DNA of 64,000 bases. Origin: Diphasiastrum complanatum (lineage: Eukaryota; Streptophyta; Lycopodiopsida; Lycopodiales; Lycopodiaceae). Shown here in pieces: positions 19,974-33,240 of the stretch. Under the pieces are notes generated by a model that did no database searches, was not told the origin of the DNA, and worked only from the letters and a program-made list of their open reading frames with translations. Position numbers and translations under genes: made by a program. The first letter of the stretch is position 1, and every line of letters begins with the position of its first letter. The stretch is taken from assembly GCA_029204225.1 (NCBI GenBank), contig CM055106.1, positions 43,437,003 to 43,501,002 on the forward strand, in the 5' to 3' direction.

Positions 19974-20658
19974 GCTATATGAATTTATCATATCTAGTTG
20001 GTAGAATACAACTTGCATATAGATTGTAGACTTAGAAATAGCATTAATATGCTTGTAGAAACTCGTGGCATATCACTTGCATTTATAGTAAGTGATCCAT
20101 AGTGACATGCAAGGCATGCTCAAAGTGAAATGGACACATGCATGATGATTTGTACAATTCTAGTTAGAAATAGGACACTTGGTAAAAGTAGGTAGAGATA
20201 CATGCAGGAGATGTGACAAATGTCACTTAGACTCTAGTTTTGACTTTAGATGTAATTGAAAGGTGGATGGATGTCGTTCTACCTCGAGCTACCTCAAACT
20301 CCATAAATATGTGTAGCTATTCACATAATTTTTTATGAAGAACCAAAGCTTTGTAGCTATTCCATGCCATTTTGGATCTATACCATATTTTGCTTGAATA
20401 TCTCTCTCTCTCTTTCTCTCTCTAACTCGTCTTGAGACTAATGCTCATACACTAAATTCTTGTACTTTTACTCTCTTGAAAGTAAAGCTATCATTCTCTG
20501 ATTCTTAGCATGCTAGATTGTGGTTAAGCCATTAGATTATGTACTAGATCTTGCTATTCAATCTAGAATTAAGTTATTGTGATAATCATAAAGCTTAATA
20601 AGATCAATCATACTTGTGGATCATTCTGACACGTGTGAACATTCTGGAAATTTCGTCA
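19974..20658 (+). repeat. copia-E LTR
   Basis: Runs from about AACTCGAGCTATATG to GAAATTTCGTCA, and is followed at once by a perfect copia PBS, which fixes the 3' end at 20,658. It contains a short CT-rich stretch (20,401-20,425) and an ATAAATATG box near 20,300. The 5' end is inferred from the point where similarity to 53,227-53,910 starts, so it may be a few bases off or slightly truncated. Confidence 0.75.
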
Positions 20659-20671
20659 TGGTATCAGAGCC
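20659..20671 (+). other. copia primer-binding site (tRNA-Met-i type)
   Basis: TGGTATCAGAGCC, the exact 13-mer typical of plant copia, immediately after the LTR 3' end (..GTCA). Repeated at 53,911-53,923. Confidence 0.9.
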
Positions 20672-21186
20672 AAATTAAGCTTTGCATGCTAACATCTCTA
20701 ATTGTTCAAGAATTTGAGAGCTAATTCAAGCAAAAAAGTAGTTAATCACTTTTCTTTACCTTTCTCTGAAAAGTGTTTGGATCAAAGTGGATAGAGACTC
20801 TTTTTTCAGGTCTAAACAGTGATTGTACAGAATTCTAGAATCCGCACCTGTGAAAATTAGTGATTTTTTATCCCTTCTATTTCCTTGCTAGTTGGTCCAA
20901 AGATTGTGGTGTTATAGCTTGATGGAAAGTATGAAGAGTACTTTCCATAGAAATTGATACCAAATCAATCTAATGTGTCTATCAAGAGTTATAAGCTGTT
21001 AAAGAGGGTAGGGAGAGGTCCAAAATCCAAGTGATCACTTTTTTATTGGATTCAATCTTGCTTGATTCTAAATCCATTGTTTTGAGCATCCTGCACAAGA
21101 AACTGACGATCAAGACTAAGTTTGATGCAATTGAACACCTTTGAGCCTTCTGACTATCATTAGTGTTTTCTTTTGAAGCATCTAAC
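20672..21186 (+). pseudogene. copia-E leader and gag scrap
   Basis: Sequence downstream of the PBS (AATTAAGCTTTGCATGC, TTTGAGAGCTAATTCAAGC). It should hold the leader and the start of gag, but no clean frame was found. It ends at 21,186, where a gypsy LTR begins. The copy at 53,924-54,433 ends at the same base against the same LTR, so the two are duplicates. Confidence 0.45.
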
Positions 21187-21923
21187 TGTTGGAGTTTTGC
21201 GGATCCCAAGGCAATCCTAACCCTAGTTAATAAGTGAGAGGGATTTGGCACTCTACGTGTGTAAGTCCAACCCGATGATCACATAGTTATTTGATTGATT
21301 GGTTAAAACTCAATAAAAGGACTTTAGGCCTTTTTGTGAGACTTTTAATGTTGCAGGGCCTAAATGTCAAGTTAAGTGAATAAAGTTGGGTTTCCCTCCA
21401 ATTTTGATGGTTTTCACACTTTTTTAAATTTGAATGAAAAGAGAGGAAAGACTGGACCAATAGAATTAAGAGGCCAGGGTCCTCCTCTCTACTAAAAAAG
21501 GGACCAACTCGAGTTCCTACACATGTTCATTTTCTCATTTCAATAAAGCATATTGGTTCTCTTCAGAAATGGATTGATGAATGTCCTTGCCCTTCTTCTT
21601 TCCTTTTCCATCTCTCATGCTTTCTTTGGATTTACTAATTGTTGGATTTGATTGTTATTGGGATTGTATGTTATTATATTTTTATGAGAGAGAAAGAGTA
21701 AGCCATCTTTATTGTGGATCGTAGAGTTAATGGTTGTACTGTTAATGGATTGTAGGGTTAATGGTTGTTAGAGTTAGATGTGAATCCTCCATTTATGTTG
21801 AAATTTGGACTAAACTATCGCTCTCATGGGAATGAACCTATGCGTGACAACTAACTCCATCTCTTTGATGCTAGATTGACTAGATCTTGGATTCAGGTTA
21901 GGCAAGGAAAGAAATCCACTACA
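21187..21923 (+). repeat. Ty3/gypsy 5' LTR
   Basis: TGTTGGAG...CTACA, about 737 bp, with TG/CA-type ends and a gypsy PBS 4 bp downstream. A poly(A) signal AATAAA is at 21,542-21,547. The TATA box seen at 5467 is degraded here (ACTAAAAAAGGG). The GA tract present at 5,662 is nearly absent. It is inserted in copia-E sequence. Confidence 0.8.
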
Positions 21924-21927
21924 ATTT

Positions 21928-21945
21928 TGGCGCCGTTGCCGGAGA
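21928..21945 (+). other. gypsy primer-binding site
   Basis: TGGCGCCGTTGCCGGAGA, the tRNA-Asp-type PBS characteristic of several plant gypsy lineages (Athila among them), next to the LTR end. Confidence 0.85.
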
Positions 21946-23161
21946 GCTACGCCAATTTTTCAGTTTGCAACATGATTGTTGGATGGTTAGCTTGCATAAG
22001 ACATCTTGTCGTGGCATGAATAGTGTTAGATCTGCATTTTAGGGTTAGTTTGGGATTGATTTTGCTTGATTTGAGTGAATTTGCTTGTTTGGAATTTAAT
22101 TTGATTGTTAAAATAGGAAAAGCTATTCAGATCATCGTTCTTAAGATCCATTTGGATCTGAGATATCAGAGAAAATAACAGAAATCGGTCAAATCTGTTA
22201 AATTTGGTCAAAAAGAGACAAAAAGCGTTATTAGAGCTTAGAACTTTTTACCCTCTTTCAGGAAACCTTCGCCGAGTTGCAAACCCTTTTGTTTTTGTTC
22301 ACAAAACCTTCAGTTTGAAGGGCGAAGATGAATTCCCAGCAAATTTCCAGAAACATCAGAAAAATCGTCAAAAAACACCAAAAAATCAATAAAACCCAAA
22401 AAATACAGAAAAAGAACCTTCACTCGATTCACTGTGCTTAGGTGTAATTTAGATCTATCTACTACCAGGTCGGCGAATATTAATACCAAAAATAGAAAGG
22501 GTTTAAGAGGATCAGTTGTCATATTGCCATAATTTTGCCAAAAAAGTCACTATTTTGCAAAATCACCAGTATTACTCTTGATCCTTCGCTAGAACTTTTG
22601 CCGAGTTTCCAAAACATTTTATTTATAGTAAAATACTATTTTTGAGTTCATCGAAGATTCTTTATGATCAGATCATAAAAATTCTTGAATTTTACCCTCT
22701 CCAGACTATAGAAACTATAATTTCTTGTGTCAGAAATCTTCGCGCAATTTTCCATAGTTGTATCTATGTCAAATCTTTTACCTGAGAGGTCAGCGAAGGT
22801 TATTTTTCAAGAAATTGCCAAAAAAATGTCCAGAGAGTTTTTTTTTTCTCAAAATAGCATTGTTTAACATTCACCGAGCCAACCTTCGCCTAGTGAACCT
22901 TCGTCAGTCCTATTTTTAGTTTCTGATTTTCCAGATCAAGTCTTTGTCAAAATTTGGATCAAATCTAATATATTTTGAATTGGGTTTTGAGAGATTTATC
23001 ATTTTTTGAGAAGTATCGATTGATCGAATCTCAAAAACTTTTTCATGATATAGAATCAGATTCTTGAAAAATGGAATAGATCTAACAGATCTGATATGAG
23101 ATAGTTGTGATTAAAAAATCTAGATCCAATCTCATTGTCTGCTTGATCTAAATTTGTAAAG
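21946..23161 (+). other. gypsy long leader
   Basis: About 1.2 kb of non-coding DNA between PBS and gag. It contains repeated CCTTCGCCGAG/ACCTTCGCC motifs (near 22,265, 22,580, 22,883 and 22,900) and TTTCCAGAAA-type text. No frame has recognisable protein similarity; short frames at 22.0-22.5 kb are not supported. Long leaders are common in plant gypsy elements. Confidence 0.6.
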
Positions 23162-23425
23162 ATGGCTGTCCTTGGAGCTGCTCCTCGAGGTGCTCCACAT
23201 GAAGTCAATCCAATTATTGTTAGAAGAGCACCCCGATTGGATCTACCCAAATATAATGGATTAACAGATCTAGTTAAATTTCTTCAGATCTATGCTGAAT
23301 CCTGTGAAGTCTATGGCAAGATTTTTTCTCAAGATAAGTCAATATGTTGCCTTATACAGCAGGGCAAACTACTACGACATCCACCACCATTGCATCAACG
23401 AATGCCACTGCTACTACAGAAATGA
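23162..23425 (+). pseudogene. gypsy gag N-terminus
   Basis: ATG at 23,162: MAVLGAAPRGAPHEVNPIIV, RRAPRLDLPKYNGLTDLVKF, LQIYAESCEVYGKIFSQDKS. LDLPKYNG is the usual opening of plant gypsy gag capsid sequences. Similarity to a capsid then fades and the frame becomes His/Pro-rich (LLRHPPPLHQR) and stops at 23,425, so capsid and zinc knuckle are gone. No pol follows; a minisatellite takes its place. Confidence 0.65.
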
Positions 23426-23514
23426 TGCTCAATGAGTTCAAGAAACTTGGGAAGAATCAGTAGAAACAGATGGAAAAGTCGTAGTCACAATCTGATGAAA
23501 AGCAGAGTGCCCAA

Positions 23515-24312
23515 ATATGCGAACTTGTCAGTTGAGATCTGATCGAAAATCTGTCGGTCAAGATTTGCGCGAACTCGTCAGTCGAGATCTGATTGAAAAC
23601 CCGTCGGTTGAGATCCTATGCGAACTTGTCGGTCGAGATCTAACGCAAACCCATCGGTCGAGATCTGGAAAAAATTGACGGTTGAGATTTGACAAAAAAT
23701 GGTCAATTGAGATTTGAAAAAATCGTCGGTTGAGATTTGAAAAAAAATCGTCGATTGTGATTTGAAAAAAAATCGTCGATTGTGATTTGAAAAAAAATCG
23801 TTGGTTGAGATTTGAAGAAAAAAATTGTCGGTTTAGATTTTAAAAAAAATCATCGGTTGAGATTTAAAAAAATCATCAGTTGAGATTTGAAAAAAAATCG
23901 TCCGTTGAGATTTGAAGGGAAGCATCGGCTAAGATGTGAGCGGAGGGTGTCGGCTGAGACGTGAGCGGAGGGCGTCGGTTGAGATGTGAGCGGCGGGTGT
24001 CGGCTGAGACGTGAGCAGAGGGTGTCGGCTGAAATGTGAGTGGAGGGAATCAGTTGAGATGTGAGGAGAAGTGTCGGTTGAGTTTTGAAGGAAAGCGTCG
24101 GCTGAGAAATGAAGGAAATGGAGTGTCGGTTGAGATATGAAGAAAGCGTCGATTGAGATATGAAGAAAGCGTCAGCTGAGATATGAAGAAAGCATCGGCT
24201 GAGATATGACAGAAGTGTCGGCTGAGATATGAAAAAAGCGTCGGCTGAGATATGAAAAAAGTGTCGGCTGAGATATGAAGAAAGCGTCGGCTGAGATATG
24301 AAAAAATGGAGC
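23515..24312. repeat. 800-bp minisatellite (GTCGGTTGAGATTTGAAAA family)
   Basis: About 32-35 degenerate units of 22-26 bp, each holding a (G/A)TCGG(T/C)TGAGAT core. Unit type drifts along the array. Early units have GATCTGAT/CGCGAACT. Central units (23.68-23.9 kb) have poly-A spacers. Next come TGTGAGCGGAGGG units (23.94-24.06 kb), then TATGAAGAAAGC units (24.1-24.3 kb). It replaces the region where gag-pol would be. Confidence 0.9.
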
Positions 24313-25962
24313 GTGACAGGGCGGCTGAAGGAGTGTAGTTGATGGGTGTGTGTTCTAGTTTTGTAGTTTGATACTAAAGCAAGTCTGATCGCTTGTGTTT
24401 GCAGTTGTTGTGGCTTGCTGGTTGGTTTGCAGGTTCAGGTGCAAGCAAATTGGTTTTCAGACGGATTTGCAAGCAAGTCATTTTGCCTGCGGCTATTGTC
24501 TCATGTAGGTCGTTTTGCAGGTAGGGTAGTTCGTTTGCAAGGCAGACTACAGATGAGAACTGTTATGGATCTGTTCAAGAACACTGTTGCAGCAGGTGTG
24601 TGTTTATGAGGTGTGGAGTTCAAGCAGCAACGGTGCCAAATGTTGACATCTTCAGAGCCTACAGAATATGTTTACTAGTTCTTCCTTGTTTCTTGTTTAC
24701 AAGAACTATTTTCTGTCTGTTTAGAGGCTTGTTGGCATTTTCTTGAATGTTAGCTTCTTAGTTCAATGCCGAAACCAAGCAGAAGGAATTGATATCGATG
24801 TAGTAAATGTCCTACCTATCAGAGGACAATCTAGGGGAGTCACTCTTGAATCAATGCACATGCATAAACAACCCCTCATACATGCCAAAATGTTCAACCA
24901 TAAAATCAGTGTGTAGATTCGTTAAACAAACAATGAAATTCTACTTCTACTTTGCTGCAAAATGAGCTAAAATCAGATCCTACACTACTTTACTTGCATA
25001 AATTGACAAAAGAAGAAACAAAAACTAATCTACAGCATGTTAGAAGTCCAAGAATCAAGAAACCAACCAGTCTTTTGATTCTTGGACATCCCAAGAACAT
25101 CAAGGCCTAGAATGTTAGAGAATATGCAAGATTTATGCCACATCTCTATCCTGTTTAGTTTACTTGAATGCTGGCTCCTACATTAATCCACAAGAAAACA
25201 TGAAATCTAAACCACAACAAGGAAAACTAGCTGTGCTGAATAGATTGCAACTCACAACCAAGGGATAGCATAGATTAGTACGCAAGTATAGGGGCAAATC
25301 CATGCCATACTGATACTTGTACCTATTGTATATAGCACAGGTGATGTATAGTTTTCGTAACCCTTGAGCATATCCATGCTTTCCAAGAGCACGCCAGCTA
25401 TCTGTTTGTAAACTCTAATCGTGTCTTAATTTAAAAGTAAAGCAATACATGTGTGCGTTTATACTTAGCCAAGGATTTTATCCTAACATTCGCAATAGGA
25501 TTAGGGGAAATCCATGTCATTCCAATCCTACAAATGTGATGGTCCCTTGCACAAATCCATGTGCTTTTAATAACGATCAGGTTATCAACACTTGTTACAT
25601 TGGCTATTACCTATTATTATATATCAATGGGACGTAGGTGAAAAACAATCACATGTGTTATCTTATTCTATGAGGTGTGAGAAAAAAACTGGAATTAGTT
25701 CAATCTTTTGCTAATTCCGAATGTAGGCAAGGTAGGCCCAATGCCTTACATAATAGCATCCCATTCATGACCTTGCCAAGTCCATTTTTGTAGCTACAAC
25801 CACATTAATGTTTGTGATACAACAACCAAACTATGTTTAAAGCACTAACACTGATAGTTATCATGCTTTGAGCCTTTTTACATTATTTTATTTACGTGGC
25901 CCAAGTCTACTTTATTTGAAATACAATATTTTATAAGTGCTCAGATCTTGACCATCCAAAAT
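24313..25962. other. unassigned DNA in the nested insert
   Basis: 24,313-24,990 has GT-rich text (TTTGCAGGTTCAGG) and no supported gene; the 64-codon frame at 24,415 has no motif. 24,993-25,226 matches 14,311-14,545. 25,230-25,962 is unique within the window, with no recognisable coding sequence, PBS or PPT. It ends where the duplicated T segment starts. Confidence 0.4.
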
Positions 25963-26259
25963 GTTTTGATTAGCTTTACATATGATTTGCTACATCATCA
26001 AAATCATCCTCAATGTCAATCAAATCATCTTCTCTTACTTCGATTAGATCCTCTTTTTTTTTTTTTCTTAATATCTATGTACAAAATCTAGGGCTTGTAC
26101 TTTCATGGCTTCCTCTATCTTTTCATCTTCAGTTTCTTCCTAAACAACATCAACTTGAACAGAAAATTATCACGAGTGAAGGTGCTGGTGACATCATCTT
26201 TGTCTCTTGCTTTGTCATCATATGAGCTGGATTAACATCTAATCGTTGATTACAAACAT
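25963..26259. repeat. T block copy 2, duplicated segment before the MITE
   Basis: Repeats 19,423-19,700 of the left part (TTTTGATTAGCTTTACA, GGGCTTGTACTTTCATGG). The acidic minus-strand frame is present with a sense codon where the other copies have TAG. Together with 26,632-26,885 it duplicates about 540 bp that also lies left of the 6-kb insert. Confidence 0.75.
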
Positions 26260-26631
26260 TAGAGGAGTTTTGAACTCCAAAAGAACCTTTAAAAATTCGT
26301 GCAAGATGTAGTTTATATTATTAAAATATTATAACACTAATACTTTTGACTTGCCATAACTTTTTAATCATAGAACATAAGTATGCCATCTAACAAATCA
26401 TTGGAAAGCCCTCGTTGAGCGCTTTCCAATGCACCAAACTCCTCTAAATTTGGACTTACCACTAAATAGTTATGCCATTTTTAGTGTGGATTCAAAATGT
26501 GGACTCAAAAAGTTATGTTACGTAGATTTCAAATTTGAGTGTTTTGATTGGTCCATGTGTAAGAAAAAAATTGAGAAAAAATATAAAAAGGATCTTTACA
26601 AAGGGTCTTTTTTGGATTTAGAACTCCTCTA
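26260..26631. mobile_element. 372-bp MITE-like element
   Basis: Terminal inverted repeats of about 28-30 bp: left TAGAGGAGTTTTGAACTCC, right GATTTAGAACTCCTCTA, pairing with a few mismatches. Other T copies lack it (ACAAACATCTTGCATT reads through), which defines an empty site. A perfect 11-bp internal hairpin (CATTGGAAAGC, 26,399-26,409, with GCTTTCCAATG, 26,421-26,431) is also present. No transposase frame. The target-site duplication is not clear, perhaps CAT or AT, so the superfamily is left open. Confidence 0.75.
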
Positions 26632-29242
<2,611 letters not shown>

Positions 29243-29430
29243 TGCGACATATTTGGACTCTGTGGAAGACAAAGAAATGCAATTCTGCTTTCGACTAGTC
29301 CATGAAATGGGTCCTCCTGCTAGAAAGCAAAGCTAGCCAGACATGGATTTCCGTGTGTCCACATTACCGGCCCAATCAAAGTCGAAACAAGAAGGTAATG
29401 TTAGAGTGTCTTCTGAGTTTTTATTATCAT
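29243..29430 (-). pseudogene. copia-A RNase H fragment
   Basis: The minus-strand reading gives FDWAGNVDTRKSMSG, FLAGGPISWTSRKQNCISLS, STESKYVAANC. This is the first half of a copia RNase H, with the catalytic Asp (DWAG) and the Glu of the STE(A/S) motif. A stop interrupts after KSMSG, and the C-terminal part is replaced by an inverted LTR. Confidence 0.75.
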
Positions 29431-30480
29431 CATAGAGCATAGTGCTTAGACGCTTGAATGTATCTTAATACTCTTAGTAATGCTTGTGCCAATGTGCGAA
29501 CTGCATAGGCAGGATCGGTTGATGTGCAAACCATGGCATACATGATCAATCCAACTATCGACTGATAGGGGTATTTGCACATCTCCTTCTCTACTTCAGT
29601 TGTCGGCACATGTCCTTTGACAATTTGAATCCTAAATCCATAGGCGAGTCTATCGACTTGTAGTTTTCCATGCCATAATTGTAGAGTACACTGGTTAGAC
29701 ACCTTTCTTGGCTTAGCGTAATACTCTTGTTTACTCTTTCTTCGTCTATCTCGATTCCGAGAAGGTAATGTATAGGGCCTGAATCGGTCATTTTGAATTC
29801 CTTCCACAATAGCGACTTTGTCTCATGAAGTAACTGATTTGAATTGTTTATGATGAAAGAGTTATCAAAATATAGAGCTATTATGACGTAGCTTGAGCCT
29901 CTATGTTTGAGATAAACATTAGAGTCAGCAGAGTTAGGAATGAGGTCGTGCTGCAACAGGAATTGATTGATTCTATTGAACCAGGCCCTTGGAGCTTGCT
30001 TTAGCCTGTAGAGAGCTTTTCGCAACTTACACACTTTGTGTTCTTGGCCTTGAAGGATGTAATTTTTGGGTTGCTAGATATAGATATCTTCTTATATGTA
30101 TCCATTCAGAAAAGTAGTCTAAACATTCATCTGGTGAATTTCTAGATCTTCAGCAGCTGTGATAGCAAGTAAAGACTGAATTGACTGAAGTCTTACAACT
30201 TGACTGAAAGTCTCTGTGTAGTTCATTGCATAGATTTGTTCGTATCCTTTCATGACTAGTCGAGCTTTTCATTTGGCTGTCAAATCATGTGAATTGAACT
30301 GCAACTTAAAGATCCACTTAGTGTTGATAATCTTTGCATTAGGAGGAGCTTCGACAAGATGCCAGGTCTTGTTCTTCATCAGTAAATTATACATGCATGG
30401 CAGTGCACCAGTTGTTTGCATTCGAACTCGACAATGCTTCTGCTTTTAAGGTAGGTCCGACATAACTGATGAATGCCCAA
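29431..30480 (-). pseudogene. copia-A reverse transcriptase (copy at 30 kb)
   Basis: The longest copia RT in the window. N-terminal part around 30,100-30,420 (TKWIFKL-type text with stops). Open stretch 30,034-29,591: VCKLRKALYRLKQAPRAWF, FLLQHDLIPNSADSNVYL, then the active-site box YFDN (Asn codon 29,861-29,863) where YxDD is expected. HYLLGIEIDEERVNKSITLS and YKSIDSPMD follow. After a frameshift come YPYQSIVGLIMYAMVCT and VLRYIQASKHYAL. The substituted second Asp alone should abolish polymerase activity. Confidence 0.9.
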
Positions 30481-30945
30481 GGGATGCAACGATTAGGCTC
30501 TTGTCAATGTTGTGCAGATCTTCGAACAAAAGTCAATTGCTGAGATGATGATTCTCCTTGTTGTGTGACATGGGTATCTTCGATTGTCGGAACAGTCATA
30601 TGTCGAGGCTTGTCGATGGTGATGGGAGTCGTTGGAACTAATTCTTGCATTACCTGCTTCTACTTGAAGTCGTAGCATTTTTCTTGAAAGAAGACAACAT
30701 CTAGAGTGTTAACTGAGATGCAGCTTGACTCGACATTGACAAGCTTTGTGTGATGTCGAGTATCCAATGAAGATACTCCTGCAGCTGATAGGGTCAAGTT
30801 TCTTCCTCGGATCAGAAGGAATCTGCACACAACAAAGACAACCAAACACTCGAAGGGGCTTCAGACTTGGTTTGTAGACATGGAAGATTTCGAAAGAAGT
30901 GTAAAATACCTCAACAGACAAGTCTCAGTTCTACCAACAAACTGC
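30481..30945 (-). pseudogene. copia-A linker and integrase C-terminus (copy at 30.8 kb)
   Basis: Minus-strand frames 30,921-30,709 and 30,845-30,660 together read SVEVFYTSFEIFHVYKPSLK, RVFGCLCCVQIPSDPRKKLD, SIFIGYSTSHKA, SVNTLDVVF. A deletion and frame change near 30,735-30,745 separates them. The linker lies at 30,481-30,655. It meets the minisatellite at 30,960. Confidence 0.8.
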
Positions 30946-30959
30946 ACAGTACTCAAATT

Positions 30960-31375
30960 GAGTTAAAGAAACTCGAAACTCAAACAATTTACGAAACATG
31001 AACTCGAAGAATTCACAAAATTGAGAAGCTTGAACGCGAACTCGAACAATTCATGAAATTGAGGAGCTTGAACATGAACTCGAACAAATAATTGTCGTGA
31101 AGCTGTCACGAACAATTTCTTGTTCAAACTTGAAGCTCGAAGCTCGAAATTATCGCGAACTTGTCTCAAAAGAAGACTGTCGCGAAGCAGAAACTGTCAA
31201 AGATACTATCGCGAACAAAATATTGTCGCAAATCTTTCGAGAACAGCAAATCTGTCATGAACAGAGAATCATTCAAAAATCTTTCAAGAATCTTTCGTAA
31301 ATCAGTCAAGAATCTATCACGAATCTTTCGAGAATCTTTTGACTCTGAGAAACTAGAACGTTGTTGAATATCAAC
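30960..31375. repeat. minisatellite inside copia-A integrase (copy 3)
   Basis: Four to five units of CTCGAACAATTCACGAAATTG/AGAAGCTTGAACGCGAA, then AATCTTTCGAGAATCTTT units. It joins plus-strand copia-B RNase H at about 31,385 (AAACGAATGG|AACAGTCG). The plus-strand frame 31,161-31,367 resembles those at 1,041 and 56,980 because all are translations of the same repeat. Confidence 0.85.
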
Positions 31376-31379
31376 CGTC

Positions 31380-31776
31380 AAAACGAATGGAACAGTCGTA
31401 AGGAGACCTCTATCGCACTTTCTTCTACTGAAGCAGAATATATTGCTGCTTCTCAATCTATTAAGGAAGCTTTTGGTTGAGAAATTTGCGGTCTGACATC
31501 AATCTGTATCAGTGCAGCCCTACAATTTTATTTTGTGATAACCAAAGTGCTATTGCCTTATTTTCCAACCCTAGATTTCATTCTAGGAGTAAGCACATTG
31601 AGATAAGATATCACTACATCCGGGGCAAGGTTCTCGACAGAGAGGTAAGCTTAACGTACTACAGAACACAGGACATGGTTGCAAACATTTTTATGAAAGC
31701 ACTCAGTGTTAATGCACACAACAAATTTTGTGCGTTACTCAATCTGAAGATCAAGGCATTCATGGATCCAGATTAA
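31380..31776 (+). pseudogene. copia-B RNase H C-terminus (module at 31 kb)
   Basis: Open from 31,477: ILFCDNQSAIALFSNPRFHS, RSKHIEIRYHYIRGKVLDRE, TQDMVANIFMKALS, LNLKIKAFMDPD, stop, then AAGGGGGGTGTTGG. A shifted frame upstream holds EQS..DLYRTFFY-type text equal to WNSRKQTSIALSSTEAEY. An N for D change in VANIF and M for T in IFMKAL mark decay. Confidence 0.85.
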
Positions 31777-31914
31777 GGGGGGTGTTGGATTTACTCCTTC
31801 TACTCTCCTAAATCCCATTTTAATCTGCCTCCATTCATGCTGCATATCTACTAATGTTGTCACGCAGTCTTCATATTTACATGAAAATTTGCACAGACGA
31901 AAAAAAGGCGAATG
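31777..31914 (+). repeat. copia-B LTR, 3'-deleted
   Basis: PPT (AAGGGGGG) and TGTTGGATTTACTCC, then about 130 bp of LTR to GCGAATGA. About 400 bp present in other copies (from GAATCGCGAC to GTTGATG) is missing and is replaced by a short telomere-like tract. Confidence 0.75.
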
Positions 31915-31940
31915 AAACCCTAAACCCTAGACCCTAAACC
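31915..31940. repeat. interstitial telomere-like repeat
   Basis: AAACCCTAAACCCTAGACCCTAAACC: three to four units of the plant telomeric CCCTAAA repeat with one G substitution. It sits exactly at the LTR deletion junction and ends AAACC, which is shared with the resuming LTR text GATGAAACCAAGAAG. Confidence 0.85.
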
Positions 31941-32704
31941 AAGAAGAAGACGACATAGACGAAGTAGATGCCTTGTGCATTCATTCTTCATTTTGTCATA
32001 ATTAAGGTTTTATTCCTTTTTATAGATTGAAATAAGCTTCGTAGGGCATGCTATTTTGTCCGCTATTGTATTGTGCACTACTGCATTATTGACTTGTATA
32101 CTTGATATACTTAATCTGATACAATTCATTGTTATGCGTTCAGATCTATGTCAATATTGCTATGCTTGTTCTTCATTTTTGCTAACTTGCGCTGTTTTGT
32201 GTGGTGGGATGGTGGCAGGTAAAAACTGAATGTCTTGAAATAGGTTTTGCTTTATGGTGCTTTATGAGTACTGTATACTTTTCAGCTATGTTTTTTCTTG
32301 TTGGTTTATGAATAAAGGGTCTAAAAGGTTTGATCTTGACTTGTCCACCGGAGCTATGTTCATTCAATCTCTCTCTCTCAACTCACATTATTGTTACTTT
32401 TCATCTCAGATATAAGAAAACCTAAAAAAATCCTAAAAAAATCCTAAAAGATGAAAAATCAACGGCTCTCTCTCTGTTGTGCAATCGTGATGCGCTCATC
32501 TCCTCCTCTCTCTTCACATTTTATACATTCGCTCTTTCTAGAAACTTTTCTTTCCGTAGCCACATGTTCTCTCTCTAGAAAGTTCTAACTGCACATGTCA
32601 TTTTAAACCCATTTAAACCGCACTTCAAATGCCCTTCAAATACTTTTTAGGGCAAACATGAACTAATAAGAATAGACAAAAACCTTTTTGTCAATCATTG
32701 CCCA

Positions 32705-32778
<74 letters not shown>

Positions 32779-33240
32779 GTGTGTGTTGCAGGGAGAGGGA
32801 GAATAAATGACGAACACGAACGAGAAATGAACTCGAACAAGAAATGAACGCGAAACGAACTCAAACATAAAATGTTCATGCGCAATAGAATGAGTTAAAT
32901 GTCTCTCTCCGTAAGCATGACTATGCCTATTAGAATGAACAGAACTTTACTAATGGAAGTCACAGTCATTCTAGATTACGTAGCCAAACATTAATGGATG
33001 AAGCGCTAGATGAATAATTTGTCACGAATTGCAAGACAAATTATATGTCGTGAATGATTCGCGACGAGGTAGACTGTGCTCGACTGATAATGACAACTGT
33101 CAACGTTGAATGTCAGTTGTTATTTATGTACAAAATAAGTTTACCAACTTGACAACTTGCAGTATTAATGAGATTATATAGTCCAGTCTTCCCTACGTAA
33201 TGTGACTTATAGCAATAGGCCAAACTATACCCTCACCATA
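31941..33240 (+). repeat. S block, copy 3
   Basis: AAGAAGAAGACGACATAGACGA onward. About 110 bp between TTCATTTTT and GCTAACTTGC (GTCTGATCTTTCTAG... in other copies) is deleted near 32,178. The CT tract is 32,709-32,774. The tail CTACGTAATGTGACTTATAGC leads into T block copy 3. Confidence 0.75.
32709..32774. repeat. (CT)33 microsatellite
   Basis: Pure CT run in S block copy 3. Confidence 0.98.

Noticed and set aside
23515-24312. CRISPR-like appearance of a regular short repeat array
   Set aside because: Units are degenerate and contiguous without unique spacers, in plant retroelement DNA; it is a minisatellite.
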